NCBI RefSeq assembly: GCF_011752625.1 | Contig: NZ_VWXD01000001.1 | Location: 682,001 to 746,000 of the forward strand | Source of the DNA: Candidatus Pantoea formicae | GTDB taxonomy: Bacteria; Pseudomonadota; Gammaproteobacteria; Enterobacterales; Enterobacteriaceae | Direction: 5' to 3' | Length of the DNA stretch: 64,000 bases | In this document: piece after piece, positions 7,844 to 16,177 of the stretch | Numbering within the stretch: position 1 is the stretch's first letter | Layout: every line of letters starts with the position of its first letter | Position numbers and translations under genes: made by a program | Notes under the pieces: model-generated | Database searches by the model: none | The model's input: the letters and a program-made list of their open reading frames with translations, nothing else | What the model was told of the DNA's origin: nothing

Positions 7844-9712
7844 ATGAGTCAGACCGAGAAACAATCTCTGCCTGCTGGCATGCTGGCCGCCGCAGGGATC
7901 GTGTTTGGTGATATCGGTACCAGCCCGCTGTATACCTTGAAAGAGTGTCTTTCAATCTTGCCAGATGGCTCTCTATCCACCGTCGCCGTCATGGGCTTCT
8001 TATCGCTGATTTTTTGGGCGCTCACGCTCATCGTGACATTGAAATACGTCTGTTTTGTCATGCGGGCCGACCACGACGGCGAAGGCGGCATTTTGACGCT
8101 GATGTCATTGGCTCGCCGCAATGTCAGCCCTAAAATCGGCCATATTATTGTGTTAGCAGGTCTCACCGGTGGGGCATTCTTTTACGGTGACGGGATTATC
8201 ACACCAGCGATATCCGTGTTATCCGCGATTGAAGGGATGGAAGTCGTTTCACCGCATCTGGACAAGTTTGTCGTTCCCTTGGCGGTTGTGATTCTGACTC
8301 TGCTGTTTATGATCCAAAAACATGGCACTGAGAAAGTCAGTAAAGTGTTTGGCCCCGTCATGTTTATCTGGTTTGTCTCGATTGGCTTATTAGGGATTCG
8401 CGGGATCGCGCTCAATCCCACAGTGCTCCACGCTCTCAGCCCTTCCTACGCCCTGACGTTTTTATTGACGCATAAGGCGCTGTCCTTTGCCGCGCTGGGT
8501 ATGGTGGTGTTGGCAGTGACGGGTGCCGAAGCACTGTATGCTGACATGGGGCACCTTGGTAAAGCGCCAATTCGTATGGCCTGGCTGGTGATAGCGATGC
8601 CCGCGTTGGTGCTCAACTATTTTGGACAGGGCGCGCTGGTTATCGCCGACGCTAAAGCCATCAATAACCCTTTCTTTAACCTTGCACCTGGCTGGGGGCA
8701 GATCCCGCTCATCGTACTCTCAACGCTCGCCACCGTTATCGCGGCACAGTCTGTGATTTCTGGTGTTTACACCTTGACGCATCAGGCGATTCGCCAAGGC
8801 TTCCTCCCCCCGATGCGTATTGTGTTTACCTCACATACCGAATCCGGGCAGATCTATATTCCGGTTGTTAACTGGCTGCTTTTTGTTGCCGTCACCGTGA
8901 TCGTGCTGGCGTTCCGACAATCTTCAGCCCTCTCCTCGGCGTACGGTATTGTGGTGACGGGCACCATGGTGATAACCGCTTGTCTGGCTGGCGTGGTGGC
9001 GCTGCGTAACTGGAAATGGCCGCTACCGCTGGCATTGGTATTTCTCATTTGTATGCTGACCATTGATATCCCCCTGTTCGCCGCCAACTTGATGAAGTTG
9101 TTATCCGGTGGATGGGTGCCGGTGGTCATGGCACTGACCATGATGGGGTTAATGCTGATCTGGAGCACCGAGCGTAATCGATTAATTAAGAAGTTGAATA
9201 ACGACCCTGAAAGCCTTCAGGCATTAGTGAAGTCACTGGAAACTAATCCGCCGAGTCGCGTGCCGGGAACGGCGATTTTCCTCGCTCGTAAAGAGTTTGA
9301 GATCCCACAAGCCCTACTGCATAACCTCAAACATAACCGCGTGCTGCACAAACGCGTGGTGCTGCTAAATATTCGTACCACCGATACCCCGCGCGTGCAC
9401 AACCAACAACGCATCACCATTACGCAGTTGTCACCGTCATTCTGGCAAGTCACGGCGGCATATGGATGGCGTGAAGTGCCTTCAATGGCTGAGGTACTGC
9501 ATTTATGTGGTTTAGAAGGTTTTGGTTGTACCGTCAATGAAGCCTCGTTCTTTACCTCACACGACACACTGGTGATGAAAAAGCGCAAAGGTTTGGCGCG
9601 AGTTAAAGGTGGCATCTTCCACTTCTGCCAACGTAATGCGTTACGGGCACATGAACAATTCAACATTCCACCGAATCGAGTGATCGAGTTAGGTGGACAA
9701 CGCGAGTTTTAA
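7844..9712 (+). CDS. kup: Low-affinity potassium transporter Kup
   Basis: Inner-membrane potassium uptake protein of 622 residues, the length of E. coli Kup. The N-terminus shows the family signature GIVFGDIGTSPLYTLKE, followed by about twelve membrane segments to residue 450 and a soluble C-terminal domain (SRVPGTAIFLARK, then MKKRKG). Kup is a constitutive K+/H+ symporter important at low external pH. I chose the ATG at 7844 with its AGGAA site rather than the longer frame starting at 7742. A GC hairpin after the stop may terminate transcription. Confidence 0.95.
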   Translation: MSQTEKQSLPAGMLAAAGIVFGDIGTSPLYTLKECLSILPDGSLSTVAVMGFLSLIFWALTLIVTLKYVCFVMRADHDGEGGILTLMSLARRNVSPKIGHIIVLAGLTGGAFFYGDGIITPAISVLSAIEGMEVVSPHLDKFVVPLAVVILTLLFMIQKHGTEKVSKVFGPVMFIWFVSIGLLGIRGIALNPTVLHALSPSYALTFLLTHKALSFAALGMVVLAVTGAEALYADMGHLGKAPIRMAWLVIAMPALVLNYFGQGALVIADAKAINNPFFNLAPGWGQIPLIVLSTLATVIAAQSVISGVYTLTHQAIRQGFLPPMRIVFTSHTESGQIYIPVVNWLLFVAVTVIVLAFRQSSALSSAYGIVVTGTMVITACLAGVVALRNWKWPLPLALVFLICMLTIDIPLFAANLMKLLSGGWVPVVMALTMMGLMLIWSTERNRLIKKLNNDPESLQALVKSLETNPPSRVPGTAIFLARKEFEIPQALLHNLKHNRVLHKRVVLLNIRTTDTPRVHNQQRITITQLSPSFWQVTAAYGWREVPSMAEVLHLCGLEGFGCTVNEASFFTSHDTLVMKKRKGLARVKGGIFHFCQRNALRAHEQFNIPPNRVIELGGQREF

Positions 9713-9718
9713 CAAAAT

Positions 9719-9737
9719 GGGGCGTCTGCTGCGCCCC
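9719..9737 (+). terminator. Hairpin after kup
   Basis: GGGGCG at 9719-9724 pairs with CGCCCC at 9732-9737 across a seven-base loop, 6 bp after the kup stop. The downstream sequence (AACTGTTTAAAT) is only weakly T-rich, so it is a likely but not ideal intrinsic terminator. Confidence 0.55.
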
Positions 9738-9991
9738 AACTGTTTAAATAGCCTGCCCTAAATGTAAGCAGATGAAAAAATATTCCCTAAAGTTTATCAG
9801 AGTTGTGGCTGAACTTTTCTTAACAACTAATTAGCAATTAAAGCTAAAACGCATAACCTCAAAAGGTGTTTATTAAGCCTACCGGCGCCGATTACCTGCC
9901 GTGCGCAACTGCCGGGTTTAATAAATCAATCATCAACAATAAAACGTGTCGCTTCGAAATCGGCTCAGTTGTTATTTTGAGGAGTAAGACC

Positions 9992-10297
9992 ATGAAAGAA
10001 CTTATTAACGACGTGATTTCTATTTTCACACCGCAAAATGTTAAACCAGTATTAGTCCGTGCTGACCTCACTCATCGCGAACTCTCATCCATTCACCCAG
10101 TCGGCTTCACTTCAGTGAGCTGGGCCACGTCGATGGAAGAGTTGACTGACGCGATAGTCAAAAAGACGCTAGCCGCTGGCGCTGTTGGTTATCACATTAC
10201 GGATGTTGAATCCCATGAACCTGGCCATGATGGTCAGCATGTGATGGCAGCGACTGCCACGCTGTACCACATTAACAGCAAAGTGGCGTACGGCTGA
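9992..10297 (+). CDS. YdgH/BhsA/McbA-like (DUF1471) small protein
   Basis: A protein of 101 residues. Residues 38-98 follow the DUF1471 fold pattern: VGFTSVSWATSMEELTDAIVKKTLAAGAVGYHITDVE, then an AATATLYHI closing strand. Most enterobacterial members (BhsA, McbA) are secreted stress proteins with a signal peptide; this one starts MKELINDVISIFTPQNV and shows none, so it may be cytoplasmic. The ATG at 9992 has a strong GAGGAG site; an upstream frame to 9866 lacks this. It is a single gene followed by a terminator that overlaps the convergent LysR gene. Confidence 0.7.
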   Translation: MKELINDVISIFTPQNVKPVLVRADLTHRELSSIHPVGFTSVSWATSMEELTDAIVKKTLAAGAVGYHITDVESHEPGHDGQHVMAATATLYHINSKVAYG

Positions 10298-10323
10298 TGT
10301 TAACCTACGCATCCAAGCCTAAA

Positions 10324-11283
10324 TTAAGCCTGCCACTCCCGTGACAGGCTTTTTTCTGCGAAGTATTGCACCAAGAAATCAATAAAGACTTTTATGCGCG
10401 GCGATTCTGACGTCCGTTGCGTATACACCGCCCAGATATTCGCTTCCTGATACCACTGCGGTAATACATGCACTAATTCCCCCCGTGCCAGATAGGGTTC
10501 GACATCCCATGCAGAGCGCAGAGCAATACCGTGCGACTTCAAGGCCCAATTAAGAATAACCTTGCCACTGTTCGATGAATAATGACTATTCAGACGGCAC
10601 AATATCTTTTGTTCCCCGTCAGTCAGCGGCCAATTGCCAAAGGTACTGTGCTTTTCATTAATGATAAGACAGCTGTGATGAATTAAATCATCCAACGAAT
10701 TGAGTGGCGCTGATTGGGATAAATAGTCAGGAGATGCGCAGAGAATTCGCCGGTTGGCGGCCAGTTTGCGTGCAATATAGGCGTGATTGAGGTCGTCGCC
10801 AACTTGAATATCTACGTCGGTCCCCGACTGCATTAAATCAATTTCTCGGTCGCTGAGGATCAGCTTGATATTCAATGACGGGTGCTGAGAGATAAAGGCG
10901 GAGATGGCGTCAGAGAGATAATCCTGCCCAAAACCCATCGAGCAGCCTACTGTCATATCGCCGGTCAGTTCCCCACGCCACTGCCGGAAGTTACTGAGGA
11001 AAGCATCCATTTCCTGGAGCACCTGCTGTGCCCCCTCCAACGCCTTCTCACCTTCTGGTGTCAGGCGCATCACCCGGTTGGTTCTGAAAAACAGTCGGGT
11101 ATCCAGCTGCTTCTCCAAAATAGCAATGCGTTTACTGATATAGGAAGGCGACTGGCCAAGTTCCACTGCGGCGCGCCCAAAACCGTCGTGGCGCGCCACA
11201 CTGATGAAAACATAGAGGTCTTCGATAGCAGGCCAGCCCTGCAAGGGTTTCTGGACGTTTTTTCCGGCAAGCTCTTGCTTCAT
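10324..11283 (-). CDS. LysR family transcriptional regulator
   Basis: A regulator of 319 residues. After a short N-terminal extension, a winged helix-turn-helix spans residues 20-80 (FISVARHDGFGRAAVELGQSPSYISKRIAILEKQLDTRLF). An effector domain follows with the usual WPLTDG and AWDVEPYLARGELVHVLPQW segments. It lies 30 bp behind the hydrolase and runs the same way as leuC2-leuD2-hydrolase, so it is probably the last gene of that operon and its local regulator. The effector is unknown. Confidence 0.88.
   Translation of the reverse strand: MKQELAGKNVQKPLQGWPAIEDLYVFISVARHDGFGRAAVELGQSPSYISKRIAILEKQLDTRLFFRTNRVMRLTPEGEKALEGAQQVLQEMDAFLSNFRQWRGELTGDMTVGCSMGFGQDYLSDAISAFISQHPSLNIKLILSDREIDLMQSGTDVDIQVGDDLNHAYIARKLAANRRILCASPDYLSQSAPLNSLDDLIHHSCLIINEKHSTFGNWPLTDGEQKILCRLNSHYSSNSGKVILNWALKSHGIALRSAWDVEPYLARGELVHVLPQWYQEANIWAVYTQRTSESPRIKVFIDFLVQYFAEKSLSREWQA
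10326..10355 (+). terminator. Intrinsic terminator of the DUF1471 gene
   Basis: AAGCCTG (10326-10332) pairs with CAGGCTT (10345-10351), extended by CAC/GTG inside, and runs into a six-T tract. It lies within the last codons of the convergent LysR gene. Confidence 0.75.
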
Positions 11284-11313
11284 GGCATCACACTGTTAAC
11301 GGGCATCGGAGGG

Positions 11314-12228
11314 TTATAGCACAGAATCGAGGAAGCCTTGTAGCTGCGCCAGAAACACCTCTGGAATCTCTTCCTGCGGGGAGTGCCCACAAGGCAGTGC
11401 TGCCCCCTGCACGTCAACGGCTTTATCCTGCCAGGTCGAAACGACATCGTATAATTGACCCACTGTGCCCTTCTCGCCCCAAAGCAACTGTAGTGGGCAA
11501 GCAATACGCTTCTCGCTGTCCTGCGCATCATGTTCTAAATCGATGGTCGCAGCAGCGCGATAGTCTTCACACACCGCATGAATCATCTCAGGTTGCTGAT
11601 AACAGCGCAGATAATCGTTAAACACCGCTTCTGATGTGGCACCCGGTGTTTTCAACTGTCCGTCGATATGTTTTCTCAGGAAAAATGCCGGATCCTGGCC
11701 GATCATGGTCTCCGGCAGCGGATACGGTTGGATCAAAAAGAACCACCAGAAATAGCGTGTGGCAAAGGCTTTATCCGTTTTCGCATACATGGTCGCTGTG
11801 GGTGCAATATCAACAAAAGTACAACAGGTGACCTTTTCAGGATGGTCGAGCGCCAGACGGTGCCCAACCCGAGCGCCACGATCGTGCCCCACGAAAGCCA
11901 CATGTTCCAGTCCCAATGCATCGATCAGCAGGCTGATGTCATCCGCCATGCTGCGTTTCGCGTAGGTAAGATGTTGCTCATCGCTGGCCGGCTTGTCACT
12001 GTCGCCGTAACCGCGCAAATCCGGCAGTATGACCTGGTATTTTTTCGCCAACTCTGGCGCAACTTTACGCCATGCCAGATGGTTTTGTGGATGGCCATGC
12101 AACATCAGTAAAGGCGAGCCTTCGCCGCCTGTGGCAACACGCAGTGTCACACCATTAGCGAGTTTTACATCCTTTAAAGCAAAACCTTCGATAAACGGTG
12201 ATGCGCCTCGATCCGTCATTTCACTCAT
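11314..12228 (-). CDS. Alpha/beta hydrolase, fluoroacetate-dehalogenase-like
   Basis: A protein of 304 residues resembling the haloacetate dehalogenase/epoxide hydrolase branch. It shows the oxyanion-hole HGHPQN, LRGYGDSDKP, the nucleophile elbow VGHDRGAR (Asp116 with Arg117 and Arg120, the positions that bind the substrate carboxylate in fluoroacetate dehalogenase), a DYRAAATIDLEHD cap segment, and a late GH near residue 282. As I remember the family, the halide pocket is His-Trp; here the aligned residues are Trp161-Trp162, so dehalogenase activity is doubtful. Its start overlaps leuD2 by 8 bp, implying translational coupling. A role in handling a small carboxylic acid fits the context. Confidence 0.8.
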   Translation of the reverse strand: MSEMTDRGASPFIEGFALKDVKLANGVTLRVATGGEGSPLLMLHGHPQNHLAWRKVAPELAKKYQVILPDLRGYGDSDKPASDEQHLTYAKRSMADDISLLIDALGLEHVAFVGHDRGARVGHRLALDHPEKVTCCTFVDIAPTATMYAKTDKAFATRYFWWFFLIQPYPLPETMIGQDPAFFLRKHIDGQLKTPGATSEAVFNDYLRCYQQPEMIHAVCEDYRAAATIDLEHDAQDSEKRIACPLQLLWGEKGTVGQLYDVVSTWQDKAVDVQGAALPCGHSPQEEIPEVFLAQLQGFLDSVL

Positions 12229-12850
12229 CTTGTTGTCCTTTTACCCGCTGCAACCACGGACGTTGGGCAAAATGCTGTTTTTCGAACTGCGTAATGTCAG
12301 GCTCGTACTGCAATGTCCAGTCAACTGCACTGCCTCCACCCAACAACATCTCGCGTTTTAACGCGCTGACCTCAAAGTGCAGTGTTTGATTATTGAAGCA
12401 GAGAGTCTGATGTTCCAGCGATATCGTGATTTCATTATGTGCGGCATCGAGAGTCGCTTCGCTCAGTTGTTGATACGCTTCTTCGCTGAGTGTCAGTGTC
12501 AGCACACCATTACGTTGGCAGTTGTCGTCGAAGATACCCGCAAAGCTCGTGCCAATAAGGGCACGAATCCCCAGTTGATTCAGTCCCCACACCGCGTGTT
12601 CACGACTGGAGCCACAACCAAAGTTGGCGCCTACCAGTAGAAATGCAGCCTGCTCCCAACCGGGTTGATTCAGGATGAAATCAGGATTTGGTGAGCCGTC
12701 AGCCAGGAAGCGCAGATCGAAGAATACCCCCCGATCAAGCCCTTGGCGGTCAATGCCCTTGAGGAATTGCTTGGGCATGATGACATCTGTGTCGATATTG
12801 GCGGCGGGTAAAGGTGCGATTTTGCCGGTGATACTGTGAAATGCTTCCAT
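12221..12850 (-). CDS. 3-isopropylmalate dehydratase small subunit homologue (LeuD2)
   Basis: Aconitase-family small (swivel) subunit, 209 residues, near the usual LeuD length. Clear motifs are the start of the swivel domain (AANIDTDVIMPKQFLK), then GANFGCGSSREHAVWGL near residues 72-90 and IGTSFAGIFDDNCQRNGV. With LeuC2 it should interconvert a hydroxydicarboxylate and its isomer by dehydration and hydration. It starts 1 bp after leuC2. No leuA or leuB is nearby, so this is a second leuCD pair outside the leucine operon. I recall a comparable pair in Salmonella (supQ/newD region), where NewD can replace LeuD. Confidence 0.88.
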   Translation of the reverse strand: MEAFHSITGKIAPLPAANIDTDVIMPKQFLKGIDRQGLDRGVFFDLRFLADGSPNPDFILNQPGWEQAAFLLVGANFGCGSSREHAVWGLNQLGIRALIGTSFAGIFDDNCQRNGVLTLTLSEEAYQQLSEATLDAAHNEITISLEHQTLCFNNQTLHFEVSALKREMLLGGGSAVDWTLQYEPDITQFEKQHFAQRPWLQRVKGQQDE

Positions 12851-12851
12851 T

Positions 12852-14273
12852 TTAACCCTCTACTGTCATCAAACTGCGAACATCGACCAGATGGCCGGCT
12901 AATGCAGCAGCGGCCACCATCGCTGGGCTCATCAAATGCGTGCGAGCCCCCGCCCCTTGTCGGCCGGGAAAGTTGCGATTGGTGCCAGAGGCACAGCGGT
13001 CGCCGGGTGCCAAGACATCTTCATTCATTGCAAGGCACATTGAGCACCCTGACTGCCGCCATTCAAATCCGGCATCGATGAAGATGCGGGCTAACCCTTC
13101 AGCTTCTGCTTGCTGACGGACTTGAGTCGAACCCGGCACAATGATTCCGCGCACGTGGCGGGCAATTTTACGTTCACCAATCACCGCAGCGGCAGCACGG
13201 AGGTCTTCAATTCGGCCATTGGTACAGGAGCCAATAAACGCATGGGTAATGGCGATACTTTCCAGCGGCGTGCCGGGCTCCAGACCCATATATTTCAACG
13301 CAGTTTTCAGCGCCTGCTGTTTGATTAAATCTTTTTCCAGTGCGGGATCCGGTACTCGCCCACTGATTGCACTGGTTTGGTCCGGGCTAATGCCCCAAGT
13401 GACTTTCGGTTCGAGATTGCTGCAATCCAGGGTCAACGCGCGGTCAAATTTCGCCTCTTCATCGCTGCGCAGCGTAAGCCACTCACTTTTTGCTTGCTGC
13501 CACAGATAGCCAGTCGGCATTTGTGGTTTGCCCTCAATATAGGCAAACACCTTTTCATCCGGCGCGATAATCGCTCCGCGTGCGCCTGCTTCAACGGCCA
13601 TATTACACAGGGTCATGCGCCCCTCCATGCTCAGTGCATCAATGGTTGCTCCGCAGAATTCGATGGCATACCCGGTCGCACCTGAGGCACCAATACGTTC
13701 AATCAGCGCCAGAATGATGTCCTTGGCGGAACAACCATAAGGCAGCTCGCCTTCGACCTTCACTTGCATGGTTTTTAATCGGCGATAAATCAGGGTTTGT
13801 GTCGCCAGCAAGTGTTCAATTTCGGACGTACCGATACCGAAACCCAGTGCGCCAAATGCACCGTAGGTGGTGGTGTGGCTGTCACCGGCAGCAATCACCA
13901 TGCCGGGCATCACCAATCCTTGTTCATGTGCGACCACATGTTCAATTCCCTGGCGTGGGTCCATCACATCAAACAGTTCGATACCGAAATGGGCGGCGTT
14001 CTGACGGAAATAGTCGACTTGCAACTGGCCACCGGCATCGGTCATGGCTTCATCACGTTCCGGTCTGGTTGGATTCACATGATCCACGTTGAGCAAAATG
14101 GTGGCGGGATGGCGCACAGGGCGTTGATGTTCACGCAGGCCACTGAATGCCTGCGGGCTGGTGTATTCATTCAGGATAGACCGATCAATATAGAGCAACA
14201 CATGCCCTTCATCGTCCAACTTACGTACGACATGCTGATCGATCAGTTTTTCATACAGTGTTTTGTTAGCCAT
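12852..14273 (-). CDS. 3-isopropylmalate dehydratase large subunit homologue (LeuC2)
   Basis: Large catalytic subunit of an aconitase-type isomerase, 473 residues. The three [4Fe-4S] ligands are visible: Cys350 in IGSCTNGR and Cys410/Cys413 in SGCSMCLAMN. The GDSHTTTYGAFGALGFGIGTSE block (residues 131-151) and FPGRQGAG are also present, so it should be catalytically competent. It is the first gene of leuC2-leuD2-hydrolase-LysR. Isopropylmalate or a related substrate such as citramalate or dimethylmalate is possible; sequence alone does not decide. The ATG at 14273 fits the LeuC N-terminus (ANKTLYEKLIDQH). Confidence 0.9.
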   Translation of the reverse strand: MANKTLYEKLIDQHVVRKLDDEGHVLLYIDRSILNEYTSPQAFSGLREHQRPVRHPATILLNVDHVNPTRPERDEAMTDAGGQLQVDYFRQNAAHFGIELFDVMDPRQGIEHVVAHEQGLVMPGMVIAAGDSHTTTYGAFGALGFGIGTSEIEHLLATQTLIYRRLKTMQVKVEGELPYGCSAKDIILALIERIGASGATGYAIEFCGATIDALSMEGRMTLCNMAVEAGARGAIIAPDEKVFAYIEGKPQMPTGYLWQQAKSEWLTLRSDEEAKFDRALTLDCSNLEPKVTWGISPDQTSAISGRVPDPALEKDLIKQQALKTALKYMGLEPGTPLESIAITHAFIGSCTNGRIEDLRAAAAVIGERKIARHVRGIIVPGSTQVRQQAEAEGLARIFIDAGFEWRQSGCSMCLAMNEDVLAPGDRCASGTNRNFPGRQGAGARTHLMSPAMVAAAALAGHLVDVRSLMTVEG

Positions 14274-14410
14274 GCGATTGCCCACATAAAGTATTAACAA
14301 GTCATTAGAGACATTAGGGTAATACAGAAGCAGGCGAGTTAATGAACACGATACGTGATGTAATGATCTATGAAATGTAACTTATGGGCGACTAACCAGC
14401 CGCCCCTGAG

Positions 14411-15715
14411 TTAATGGGAAGAAATCAGACGTTCAAAACGATAAGGCGTGGGATCGATGAGCGGTGGATGCCCAGTCACCAAATCGGCAGCTAACTGCCC
14501 TGCAGCCGGTGATGTGCCAAAACCGTGGCCTGAAAAACCAGTGGCCAGCGTTAATCCCGGCATTGACGCCACAGGGCCAATCACCGGGTTGGAATCTGGC
14601 GTCACATCAATGACGCCCGCCCATGACTCAGCCATGACGGCTTGCTTAAACACCGGCCAGGCGGCACTGAGATTACTCATCGCTTCCCCGTTCAATGCCG
14701 GATTAGCCAGTGGGTCGAGTGTACGGACTTTTTCAAAAGGTGTGCGTCGATCGTTGCGCCAGCGACGTGCCATCGCCAGATCCTTAAGGAAATATTTGCC
14801 CAGTGAAATTCGCAAGTTGTCGCGGGCATGGCGTAATTGGGGCATATAGCGCGTCCCAATTAACAAATGATCAAGCGTCAAGGGGGCGTCTAGCGCACCG
14901 CGTTGCGTGATGATGAAACCGCCATCCTGATGCTGACGGAATGAAAAATCTGGCGCACCCACCGCGATGTTGGCGGGTCCTTGCAGCGGTTTGGTACGCA
15001 TGACCGAGCAAATCAGTGGCAAGGTTGGCAAATTAATGCCGAGATTGCCGAGGAAGCGACGTGACCAGGCACCGGCAGCGAGTAACACCTGATCGCAACG
15101 AATCTCACCGCGCTCTGTTACCACGCCACTGACCTTGCCGTTGCTGGTGGCTAAACCACGCACAGCACAGTGCTCAATGATAATCGCGCCCTTTGCCATG
15201 GCCGCTTTAGCAATGGCGCTGGCTGCGAGCGTGGGTTCTGCACGTCCATCAGAGGCGGTAAAAATACCGCCCGCCCATTTTTCCGCGCCACCGGGCACGC
15301 GCATCGCAATCTCGCTATTGCTGAGCAGTCGGGTGTCCAGTCCAGCGGCGTTCACGCCCTTTAGCCAGTTTTCATGCATTGCCATCTGCTTTTCATTGCG
15401 AGCAATAAACATGATGCCGGCCTGACGGTAGCCCACATCGCTTCCCACACGCATGGCCATCTGCGCCCATAAACGGTCAGCGGCCTGGGCCAGAGGGATA
15501 TCCTCCAGCGCACGGCTGGTTTTACGGATCCAGCCCAAATTGCGTGATGACTGTTCACCCGCGATACGCCCTTTTTCCAGCACCACCACCGGAATGTTGC
15601 GCTCCGCGAGCGTTAGCGCGGCCGTTAACCCTACAATGCCACCGCCAATGATCACTACAGTGGTGGCATCTGGCATCATTGGCGAGGTGGTCACTGGCGT
15701 AATAACAGGTGCCAT
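14411..15715 (-). CDS. FAD-dependent amino acid/amine oxidase (DAO family)
   Basis: A protein of 434 residues with an N-terminal FAD-binding Rossmann motif (VVIIGGGIVGLTAALTLAERN near residues 20-40), ArgSerSer-type EQSSRNLGWIRK, a mid-protein VLLAAGAWSRRF segment, and the C-terminal GPVASMPGLTLATGFSGHGFGTSPAAG motif typical of DadA/glycine oxidase-like enzymes. It should oxidise an amine or imino acid to an imine, the kind of product RidA hydrolyses; ridA lies 14 bp upstream in the same operon. Signal peptide absent. Exact substrate unknown. Confidence 0.85.
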   Translation of the reverse strand: MAPVITPVTTSPMMPDATTVVIIGGGIVGLTAALTLAERNIPVVVLEKGRIAGEQSSRNLGWIRKTSRALEDIPLAQAADRLWAQMAMRVGSDVGYRQAGIMFIARNEKQMAMHENWLKGVNAAGLDTRLLSNSEIAMRVPGGAEKWAGGIFTASDGRAEPTLAASAIAKAAMAKGAIIIEHCAVRGLATSNGKVSGVVTERGEIRCDQVLLAAGAWSRRFLGNLGINLPTLPLICSVMRTKPLQGPANIAVGAPDFSFRQHQDGGFIITQRGALDAPLTLDHLLIGTRYMPQLRHARDNLRISLGKYFLKDLAMARRWRNDRRTPFEKVRTLDPLANPALNGEAMSNLSAAWPVFKQAVMAESWAGVIDVTPDSNPVIGPVASMPGLTLATGFSGHGFGTSPAAGQLAADLVTGHPPLIDPTPYRFERLISSH

Positions 15716-15729
15716 AGCATCTCCCGCCC

Positions 15730-16152
15730 TTACAGGGCTACGGTAATTTCCTGAACCTCGGCTTTACCCGCGCCGCGGTATGCTGTGACTTCCAGTTCGA
15801 CTTTGTAGACGGTCGAGCCCAGTGGCGGGCACGTCACGGTCGAGGCTGGATTAATACCGCGGAACTTCTCGCCAATGATCGCCATCACGGTGGGAACATC
15901 ATCCGGGTTCTGAATAAAGACGCGCGAACACACCACATCCTGCAGTGAAGCATCAATTGCCGCTAAGGCCGCTTCGATATTGGCAAATACCTGTAAGGTC
16001 TGTTCACGCAAATCAGCGGGAATTTCTTTGGTTAGCGGGTTGCGTCCTGCGGTGTTGGAGACATAAATCCAATTATCGACTGCCACAATACGTGAATAAC
16101 TGGCTTGCTCTTCAAACTTGGAACCGGTTTTAACTTTGATGATATGCGTCAT
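15730..16152 (-). CDS. RidA family enamine/imine deaminase
   Basis: YjgF/RidA-family protein of 140 residues, slightly longer than the usual 128. Family landmarks are a VSNTAGRNP segment, LREQTLQVFANIEAALAAIDASLQDVV, and a C-terminal STVTCPPLGSTVYKVELEVTAY in which the usual catalytic Arg region reads PASTVTCPPL rather than PARxxV. The conserved Arg of the strict RidA subfamily therefore seems missing, suggesting a Rid subfamily other than RidA. It lies between the OCD-like and FAD-oxidase genes in a tight operon and probably processes the oxidase's imine product. Confidence 0.85.
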   Translation of the reverse strand: MTHIIKVKTGSKFEEQASYSRIVAVDNWIYVSNTAGRNPLTKEIPADLREQTLQVFANIEAALAAIDASLQDVVCSRVFIQNPDDVPTVMAIIGEKFRGINPASTVTCPPLGSTVYKVELEVTAYRGAGKAEVQEITVAL

Positions 16153-16177
16153 TATGTGCTCTCTTTTAATGGGTTGG

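Noticed and set aside
13797..14297. 166-codon frame antisense to leuC2
   Set aside because: Shadow frame of a conserved gene with no start signal or recognisable product.
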